9,179 nt of DNA from Bacteroidota bacterium. Lineage in GTDB: Bacteria; Bacteroidota; Bacteroidia; Chitinophagales; Chitinophagaceae. The stretch lies in contig JAEZDA010000072.1 in the NCBI GenBank assembly GCA_023433345.1, positions 1 to 9,179 on the forward strand, given 5' to 3'. This document shows positions 1 through 4,912 of the stretch, one piece after another. The translations under genes and the position numbers were made by a program. Below the pieces are notes generated by a model. That model had not been told where the DNA came from, searched no databases, and saw nothing but the letters and a program-made list of their open reading frames with translations. Position 1 is the stretch's first letter. Every line of letters begins with the position of its first letter.

Positions 1-2
1 CA

Positions 3-20
3 CGGCCGGTTTCCCGGCCG
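3..20. terminator. Hairpin past the end of the minus-strand T9SS gene, probable terminator
   Basis: A perfect 7-bp GC stem (CGGCCGG / CCGGCCG) with a 4-base TTTC loop lies 24 bp beyond the stop codon of the minus-strand gene that ends at 44. On the plus strand it is followed by CCTTTATTTA, a weak T-tract, so it could also end a plus-strand transcript coming from outside the window. The T-tract needed for minus-strand termination would fall outside the window (positions below 1) and cannot be seen. The hairpin is certain; its role as a shared terminator is inferred. Confidence 0.6.
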
Positions 21-43
21 CCTTTATTTAGTGGATTGTTTGT

Positions 44-2224
44 CTATTGTTTTACGATCTTCTTGATGAACTTATCAGTGCCTGTGGAAACCTCAAGTAT
101 ATAGCTTCCTTTCTGCAATTTGCCAAGATCATTCATCACTACGATGTTATCTCCGTTAGTAAGTGTGATCTTGCGATTCAACACCTCTTTCCCGTCGAAT
201 GAAAGTACACGGAAGGTAGCGATCGATTCATTTGAAGAGCTCACAGATATTTTTACATGATCTGCAAATGGATTAGGATAAATGCTGAACTGATTTGCTG
301 CAATTCCTCCATCAACTCTCACTGCAATGATCTTTGAATAGGTATGTTTTCCCATGTTGTCTACAGACTTCAACCTGTAGTAGAAGATGCGTGCACGTGA
401 ATCAATATTATCTGTAAAGCTGTAATTCTTACGTGTTGAGGTAGTTCCGTTGCCCGTAACGGTGCCGCGTACACTAAACCTAACTCCGTCTTCACTGCGC
501 TCAACTTCAAAGTGAGAATGGTTGATCTCTGAGTCTGTTGTCCATTTTACCAATGTACTGTTAGAGGTCAACAGGCTTGCAGTGAATGAACCGAGTTTCA
601 CATCAAGCGGACCGCCGGCAGGTGCGATAACGGCAGTTCCATCATCAGTGAACATATCTCCAACCTGTGAAGAAGAATATATTCTCGCCGTGTTGATCAC
701 GCTACCAGGGATAAGCGCTCCCTGTACTTTAAAGCGGATAGTGTAGGTTGATCCAACAGGTATCTGACCACCCGCAGCAGATGTTGCTCCATTTCCGATG
801 TAAAACTTCAGGTATGTTTTGCCGTTAGCGGTTCCTTTGAATGCAACATCATCTCCGGCCGCATCAGTTTTGAAACCCGCAGTTACGCCTGGTGCCGATA
901 CCACCTCCATACTTCCTGCCACATAAGTAACGTTAGAAGGAAGTGTATCAACTACAACTGCATTGTATGCTGTACCCGGACCATTGTTCACACCTGATAA
1001 AGTGTAAGTAAGTATTTCATTTGAATTCACGAAGCCATCTGAATTGGCATCAGTAACGGTTTTGTTCAATTCGATCAGCGGATCTTTCATGCGGATCATG
1101 AATGAGAACGCACTTGGGAAATACTGATCTGCTTCCGTACCGAAGGTGATGTTTACGCTTGTGGCGTTTGGTTGGATACCATATCCTGTACCTACATTTA
1201 CCTCATCTATATCAATACCCATTTGGTTGAAGTAGTTCGGATTCTTAGTGGTAACGTATGCGCCATTTTTGGTGATAGACCCATTCCAGAAATTGGTAAC
1301 AGGGTTTGCTGCATTCGATACCGCAATGTTGTTCACTTTTATAAAGTCGCCTGCAGGGTTCACAGCAGTTGCTCCGAGTGAACCATCACCTTCCCAGCTC
1401 ATAGCGCTCATCACCGCTTCGTTAGAAGCAAGCGGATTGTTTGGTACGTTAAGGCCGGTTAATGTTACAGTTGATGTTACCGGATTTCCTGATGAATTAA
1501 AGATCTGAGAATATCCGTCATACACGCGAACGCTGTAATAGGGCTGCGACTGATTTTCGTATGCCACCACAATGCACCAGCCGCCAAAGCGTCCGCCATT
1601 TGAAGTTGAACCTGTAGTAAGTGGAACGTCGGCAACGAAGTAAGTGCCGCTTCCGCCAACCTGTACGAAGTTGGTGATATCAACATAAGATTGATACACT
1701 CTTTCGCTGGTTCCTGAAATGAGGAACTGATCAACGTTTGCGGCAGGTGCAGTTGCAGGAGAGTAAGCTCCGATGGCGCCCTTACGCAATTTGATCTTGC
1801 GAAGTGTATCCGGGTTGGCAGTAACCGTTGCATTGGAAATGCGGCCGCCCCAGTACAGTCGTGCGAATTTGATCGTGTTGGTGCCTGCAGGCAGCGTTAA
1901 GTCTGCAGAAGTGGAGTTCCTCGTTCCGGCATCGGTGTCCATATCGGCATGCTGGATGTTTTCATTGTCATTGCCGTACTGAGTGAAACCAATACCGCCT
2001 TGTCCGTTAGCAGCATTACCGATCTCATTCATCTTGGTGGTGTTGACAGATCCATTCCCGTTGAGGATGTGCGTGCTGGTATTTCCTAACATGGTAACGC
2101 CGCCGCGGATGTTCTCGGTGTAAACGAGAGAGTAGTTTCTAACGCTTGTTTGCGCTGAAGCTGTGAGGCCTGTGCATGCAATTATTGCTGCAAGGGTGAT
2201 TCTTGAGGTAAAATTAGTAAGCAT
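44..2224 (-). CDS. Secreted DUF11-containing protein with T9SS type A sorting domain
   Basis: Predicted exported surface or released protein of 726 aa. Residues 1-24 form a signal peptide (basic N-region, hydrophobic LAAIIACTGL, likely cleavage after TASA before Gln25). Residues about 30-380 are a large beta-rich region with the motifs ARLYWGG, VYQSYVDITNFV and GGWCIVVAYEN, which resemble the N-terminal half of DUF3344/DUF11-type surface proteins. A DUF11-like domain follows at about 381-535 (LTYTLSGVNNGPGTA, VVDTLPSNVTYV). Near its start is an EF-hand/dockerin-like loop, D392-x-N394-x-D396-G, with Glu403 in the twelfth position, a possible calcium site. About 541-637 is a fibronectin-III-like region of the kind common before T9SS signals (LVKWTTDSEINHSHFEVERSEDG). 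Residues 645-726 are the C-terminal sorting domain (FSIYPNPFADHVKI, then KGSYILEVSTG and KKIVKQ), which directs export across the outer membrane by the T9SS. It is monocistronic as far as visible. Function beyond adhesion or surface structure is unknown. Confidence 0.9.
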   Translation of the reverse strand: MLTNFTSRITLAAIIACTGLTASAQTSVRNYSLVYTENIRGGVTMLGNTSTHILNGNGSVNTTKMNEIGNAANGQGGIGFTQYGNDNENIQHADMDTDAGTRNSTSADLTLPAGTNTIKFARLYWGGRISNATVTANPDTLRKIKLRKGAIGAYSPATAPAANVDQFLISGTSERVYQSYVDITNFVQVGGSGTYFVADVPLTTGSTSNGGRFGGWCIVVAYENQSQPYYSVRVYDGYSQIFNSSGNPVTSTVTLTGLNVPNNPLASNEAVMSAMSWEGDGSLGATAVNPAGDFIKVNNIAVSNAANPVTNFWNGSITKNGAYVTTKNPNYFNQMGIDIDEVNVGTGYGIQPNATSVNITFGTEADQYFPSAFSFMIRMKDPLIELNKTVTDANSDGFVNSNEILTYTLSGVNNGPGTAYNAVVVDTLPSNVTYVAGSMEVVSAPGVTAGFKTDAAGDDVAFKGTANGKTYLKFYIGNGATSAAGGQIPVGSTYTIRFKVQGALIPGSVINTARIYSSSQVGDMFTDDGTAVIAPAGGPLDVKLGSFTASLLTSNSTLVKWTTDSEINHSHFEVERSEDGVRFSVRGTVTGNGTTSTRKNYSFTDNIDSRARIFYYRLKSVDNMGKHTYSKIIAVRVDGGIAANQFSIYPNPFADHVKISVSSSNESIATFRVLSFDGKEVLNRKITLTNGDNIVVMNDLGKLQKGSYILEVSTGTDKFIKKIVKQ

Positions 2225-2656
2225 TTTTTTAATGTTTGAGGATTAAGAAAATGGCTCACAGGAGTAAGAGGAAGCTAATAATGGCTTTGCCTGGAATTTG
2301 GAGGTAAGTGGACTTTTTCGGGGGAAGTTGGATAAGCAGAGGTGCCTTGAGGAAAGGCCGTGGTTCAGTGATACAAATATAATGCTTCAGCTTTTAGATT
2401 TCCAAGCTTTTTGCAAGAAATATTTTTGAACCGCTGGTCCGCGGATGTGGGGCTTGATGAATTTTAAATCAAATGCTGCTGTGAATCAGGGACTAAGCTG
2501 CATGGTACAGGGCACAGGCGTCAGGACGAAAGAAACACGCTTACAGTACCTCGTGACCTAAATATTTTGAAAAGGAGATGATCTGCGAGGATTAAATAGC
2601 AACCAAATGATAAAATACCTTCCCTGCCTTGTCAAGAATGAACCTATATTTCGCCG
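2225..2656. other. Divergent spacer between the T9SS gene and the TauE/SafE gene
   Basis: This 432-bp spacer encodes no convincing protein. It holds the minus-strand promoter at 2374-2405. For the plus-strand permease gene two weak -7-like boxes exist: TATTTTTG at 2421-2428, with no proper -33 partner, and TATTTTG at 2563-2569, one base short of consensus. The stretch CTAAATATTTTG at 2558-2569 is identical over 12 bases to the first operator-like site at the S24 repressor promoter. Unlike the other spacers in the window it contains no 7-bp arrays or long repeats. Confidence 0.6.
2374..2405 (-). promoter_or_regulatory. Bacteroidota-type promoter for the 726-aa T9SS gene
   Basis: Read on the minus strand, TTGG (TTG at 2405-2403) and TATATTTG (2381-2374) match the Bacteroidota -33 TTG and -7 TAnnTTTG elements with a 21-bp gap, slightly longer than usual. 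Transcription would begin near 2367 and give an untranslated leader of roughly 140 bases. The same -33 context (TTGGAAAnCTAAA) and the ten-base TATATTTGTA occur at the promoter of the S24 repressor gene, which supports the call. Confidence 0.6.
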
Positions 2657-3430
2657 ATGGAAATCGTCATTATTTCTTTGGCCGCCTTCCTGGTGGCCAT
2701 CCTCACCTTTTTTTCCGGCTTTGGTTTAGGCACCATCCTCACACCGGTGTTTATGATATTTTTTCCTGTTGATTTGGCCATCGCTTTAACAGGCGTGGTG
2801 CATTTCTTCAACAATGTGTTCAAACTATTTTTAGTTGGAGGAAATGCTGACAGGTCAGTGCTTGTACGTTTCGGTATCCCGGCTGTAATCGCCGCCTTTG
2901 CCGGTTCATGGCTGTTGTTGCAGATCACCGCACTGCCGCCATTATTTTCTTATACAGCCTTTGGAAACCTTATAGAAGTTTACCCGGAAAAGTTCATCAT
3001 TGCCTTGTTGTTGATCTTTTTTGCACTTATGGATTTGCTGCCATCATTGAAAAAGATCCAGTTTAATAAAGACAAGCTGCCCATAGGCGGAATGCTGAGT
3101 GGTTTTTTTGGGGGATTATCCGGCAACCAGGGCGCTTTGCGGAGTGCTTTTCTTGTAAGGGCGGGCCTGACGAAAGAAGCATTTGTTGCTACGGCCGTAG
3201 TTGTTTCTGCTATGGTAGATTTCACCCGGATTGGCGTTTATGCAACGCGTTTTTCCAAAGCCGGACTTATCGATAACATCACACTCGTATTATGTGCCAC
3301 TGCTGCAGGTGTTGCCGGCTCTTTCCTCGGAAACAAATTGCTGAAGAAAGTAACGATGCAAAATGTGCAGCTGATCATAGCGGTTATGTTGATATTGATT
3401 TCGGTAGCACTAGGTGCAGGATTGATATAA
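2657..3430 (+). CDS. TauE/SafE family membrane permease (sulfite exporter-like)
   Basis: A 257-residue inner-membrane protein with about eight hydrophobic segments (roughly 3-22, 28-48, 70-90, 112-130, 142-163, 176-195, 206-224, 237-256), the usual length and layout of the TauE/SafE (former DUF81) family. The two family repeats are visible: SGFGLGTILTPV at 20-31 opens the first half, and SGFFGGLSGNQGALRSAFL at 148-166 opens the second. A short charged loop (LKKIQFNKDK, 131-140) separates them. Family members are thought to move small organosulfur or sulfite/sulfonate anions, but the substrate cannot be read from sequence and no sulfur-metabolism gene is adjacent. The ATG at 2657 has no strong Shine-Dalgarno sequence, as is normal in Bacteroidota, and no upstream in-frame start fits better. 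It converges on the small minus-strand gene at 3965-4270. Confidence 0.9.
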   Translation: MEIVIISLAAFLVAILTFFSGFGLGTILTPVFMIFFPVDLAIALTGVVHFFNNVFKLFLVGGNADRSVLVRFGIPAVIAAFAGSWLLLQITALPPLFSYTAFGNLIEVYPEKFIIALLLIFFALMDLLPSLKKIQFNKDKLPIGGMLSGFFGGLSGNQGALRSAFLVRAGLTKEAFVATAVVVSAMVDFTRIGVYATRFSKAGLIDNITLVLCATAAGVAGSFLGNKLLKKVTMQNVQLIIAVMLILISVALGAGLI

Positions 3431-3435
3431 GGCCA

Positions 3436-3463
3436 TTTACGATTTACGATGTACGAATTACGG
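3436..3463. repeat. 7-bp tandem array (TTTACGA type), four units, right after a stop codon
   Basis: Four consecutive 7-bp units begin 5 bp after the stop of the permease gene: two exact TTTACGA, then TGTACGA and ATTACGG. The unit is the reverse complement of TAAATCG (rotated) in the array at 3912-3967. Confidence 0.8.
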
Positions 3464-3520
3464 TTGGTTTTCCGGTCATTTTCATTCTTAATTTTTGATT
3501 CGCGCTTTACGTAAATGTTT

Positions 3521-3628
3521 GCGTGAATTTGTTTCCCGCAGATTTCGGGGATTAAAATGCACCGAAGATTTCCGCTGAGCGTTTTTAATTCTAAGTTCCT
3601 AAGTCGTATGTCGTACATCGATATCGAT
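3521..3628. repeat. Family A composite repeat, copy 1, with degenerate 7-bp array
   Basis: The core (3521-3591) starts GCGTGAA, then carries CCCGCAGATTTC, GGGGATTAAAATGCACCGAAGATT and CCGCTGAGCGTTTTTAATTC in order, the same order as the other three copies. It is followed in phase by a decaying 7-bp array from about 3585 that drifts from TTAATTC through CTAAGTC to GTACATC. No coding function is evident. Confidence 0.75.
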
Positions 3629-3667
3629 TCAAGCTTTTGAATGAAGGTGCAAAAGTTTGTATTTCAC

Positions 3668-3809
3668 TTCGTGTTCTTTTGTATTCTTCGTGTGCTTCGT
3701 GAGAAATCGTTAGCGTGAAAATGTTCCCGCAGATTTTCGCGGATTAAATGCACCGCAGATGCTCGCTGATGTTTTTAATTCTTAATTCTTCATTCCTAAT
3801 CCTTCATTT
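3668..3809. repeat. Family A composite repeat, copy 2, with leader and 7-bp array
   Basis: A leader rich in CTTCGTG words spaced 9-10 bp (3668-3700) precedes the core at 3713-3781 (GCGTGAAA, CCCGCAGATTTTCGCGGATT, ATGCACCGCAGAT, CGCTGATG). Five 7-bp units follow at 3775-3809: TTAATTC twice, then TTCATTC, CTAATCC and TTCATTT. The CCGC and GCGG halves could pair into a small hairpin. Confidence 0.75.
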
Positions 3810-3810
3810 C

Positions 3811-3967
3811 CTGCCTTCTCGTTGGAATTGCGTCTTTGTCTTCTTTGTTTCTTTGCGTGAAAATGTTTCCCGCAGATTAAAATGCACCGCAGATGCTCGC
3901 TGATCGCTGTTTTGACTCTTATTCTTAATTTCTAAATCGTAAATCGTAAATCGTACATCGTAAATTA
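3811..3967. repeat. Family A composite repeat, copy 3, with 7-bp array reaching a stop codon
   Basis: Starts CTGCCTTCTC, then a CTTTG-word leader that contains the 44-bp block 3825-3868, which is identical at 7439-7482. The core (3855-3924) lacks the CGCGG half present in other copies. The array at 3912-3967 has about eight 7-bp units, including TAAATCG three times, TACATCG and TAAATTA. The final unit overlaps the stop codon of the minus-strand gene (3965-3967). Confidence 0.8.
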
Positions 3968-4270
3968 AATCCGCTTCATATATTCCCTTATCACCACATT
4001 GTGGGCGGTTTGCCCGGGCATTGCTTTCTTTTGATAAGCTGCTTTTATTGCGGGATCCTGAAGCAGTGTTTTCGCGAATGCTGTTGCCTGCCTGAATTTT
4101 TCCTGCTTTAAAAGTTGCAGCGGGGTAGGAGGTTTATAGGGCCGCGGGGCTTTGCGATAGAAGGTTTGCCCTTTCAGGTTATAAAACACGATGTTTTGAA
4201 ACTTGCCTGATAATGGAGCGAAGTTGTCTATCAGTTCTTCGGGTGTAAAGTCGTTGTTAAGCCGTCTCAT
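3965..4270 (-). CDS. Small basic conserved-looking protein of unknown function
   Basis: A 101-residue protein I cannot assign to a named family. It is rich in Lys/Arg with few acidic residues in the second half. It has no signal peptide and no membrane segment. Visible parts: an acidic N-terminal helix (DFTPEELIDNFAPL), a short beta-like piece NIVFYNLKGQTFYRKAP (26-42), a Pro-rich turn YKPPTPLQLL, a helix KFRQATAFAKTLLQDPAIKAAYQKKA (58-83) and a tail GQTAHNVVIREYMKRI. This order (glycine/beta start, basic R-x-P-x-K-PPTPxQL segment, long helix, AY-rich end) resembles small hypothetical proteins scattered through Bacteroidota genomes, some near phage-like or DUF6266-type genes, but that likeness is from memory and unproven. 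Codon use and the smooth reading frame argue for a real gene. It is the only gene on its strand between two repeat-filled spacers, and its stop lies inside a 7-bp array. No clear promoter was seen. Confidence 0.7.
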   Translation of the reverse strand: MRRLNNDFTPEELIDNFAPLSGKFQNIVFYNLKGQTFYRKAPRPYKPPTPLQLLKQEKFRQATAFAKTLLQDPAIKAAYQKKAMPGQTAHNVVIREYMKRI

Positions 4271-4397
4271 GATCTTGGTTTTGCTTTTTTTGACGGGAAG
4301 AGAGCTGAAAGGTTTAACGCTGAATTGTTAAAGAAAGGTTGAATGGAAGTTTAAGAGCATCCACACCGAATCTACCCCGAATCTACCTTATAGCTAA

Positions 4398-4425
4398 GTC
4401 GAATCTGCAGCCTTCCAGATTCGAC
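4398..4425. repeat. Perfect 10-bp inverted repeat (hairpin)
   Basis: Arms GTCGAATCTG and CAGATTCGAC are exact reverse complements around the 8-base loop CAGCCTTC. There is no T-tract on either side, so a rho-independent terminator is unlikely. It lies about 130 bp upstream of the start of the small minus-strand gene. Confidence 0.8.
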
Positions 4426-4476
4426 CGAGATGGCGGGTAGGTTCGAGGTGGGTGGATGGGTGAAAGGGTGATGTGC

Positions 4477-4492
4477 CCCGATAGCTATCGGG
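4477..4492. repeat. 16-bp perfect palindrome CCCGATAGCTATCGGG
   Basis: Sequence reads the same on both strands. A degenerate copy (CCCGAT-TACT-ATCGAGG) is at 7063-7079. Both copies lie just upstream of a family B element, so the palindrome looks like a module of the same composite. Confidence 0.85.
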
Positions 4493-4538
4493 TTGCTGAC
4501 CGGGACGACGTGGAGCGTGTCTCGGTGCGTCGGCAGTG

Positions 4539-4654
4539 CTAACGCCGGAAAGATTCCTCGCTTCACTTCGGAATGACGAAGGACAGGATGTAGTTTGGGC
4601 GACTTCATCGCCAAAGGGAATCGCGCCGCCAGTCATTTCGAGCAGCGGGAGAAA
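4539..4654. repeat. Family B (REP/BIME-like) element, copy 1
   Basis: Begins GCTAACGCCGGAAAG. The left arm (4551-4577) has ATTCC and GGAAT ends. A short hairpin follows at 4598-4612 (GGCGA / TCGCC), then a right arm at 4632-4654 starting GTCATTTCGA. The reverse complement of the left arm starts GTCATTCCGA, so the arms form a large imperfect inverted repeat around the central hairpin. Both strands carry small open frames here that are repeat by-products. Confidence 0.8.
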
Positions 4655-4714
4655 ACCAAATTCTGCACTTCCCATCAATTCAACCGGCGCGAGAAAACGA
4701 AAGGTGCAAAGATT

Positions 4715-4738
4715 GATTCTTCACTTCGCTCAGCATGA
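4715..4738. repeat. Degenerate single arm of a family B element
   Basis: GATTCTTCACTTCGCTCAGC followed by ATGA resembles the left arm of the family B elements (variant with TTCT in place of TCCT). No partner arm follows, so this looks like a solo or decayed copy. Confidence 0.55.
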
Positions 4739-4912
4739 GGAAGTGAGATTGTAGTTTCCATAATTCAGTACCTTTCTCCGTGGCCTTATGTATTCTTATT
4801 TATTTCCTTCGTGTGAAATTTCATTTCGATTATACAAACTATCGGGGGTGCTATCCAGTAAAAAATTGATCTGACAAGAAATATGTGCTATATTAAAGTT
4901 TGAATTTACATA

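Larger units (their letters stand above)
4271..4912. other. Non-coding spacer of hairpins and repeats before the second T9SS gene
   Basis: No protein is supported in these 642 bp. In order it holds two direct CCGAATCTAC words (4366-4386), a 28-bp hairpin (4398-4425), a 15-bp match to the end of the next gene (4457-4471), the palindrome CCCGATAGCTATCGGG (4477-4492), a family B element (4539-4654), a further half-copy of its arm (4715-4738), and a CTTCGTG-type stretch (about 4772-4832). A possible weak promoter, TAAAGTTTG at 4894-4902, lies only ten bases before the ATG at 4913 and has no well-spaced -33 box. Confidence 0.65.

Noticed and set aside
1477..1833. 118-codon frame within the first T9SS gene on the same strand
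   Set aside because: It is an out-of-frame shadow of the 726-aa protein, with no domain and no start signal.
2644..2928. 94-codon minus-strand frame antisense to the permease
   Set aside because: It mirrors the membrane-protein coding sequence (Lys/Thr/Pro-rich shadow peptide) and has no supporting start region.
3238..3618. 126-codon minus-strand open frame
   Set aside because: Most of it lies antisense to the TauE/SafE permease gene and the rest runs through 7-bp arrays and family A repeat; the peptide has no recognisable domain.
3436..3967. CRISPR array
   Set aside because: The units are 7 bp and directly contiguous, with no unique spacers of 25-40 bp and no cas genes.
4398..4425. Rho-independent terminator
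   Set aside because: The stem is perfect, but neither side has a T-tract and no gene ends close by in the right orientation.
4372..4754. Open frames of 72-94 codons on both strands over the family B element
   Set aside because: They follow the repeat exactly, recur over the other family B copies (7059-7278), and encode low-complexity strings such as RFLASLRNDEG that are typical translations of this repeat. They are by-products, not genes.
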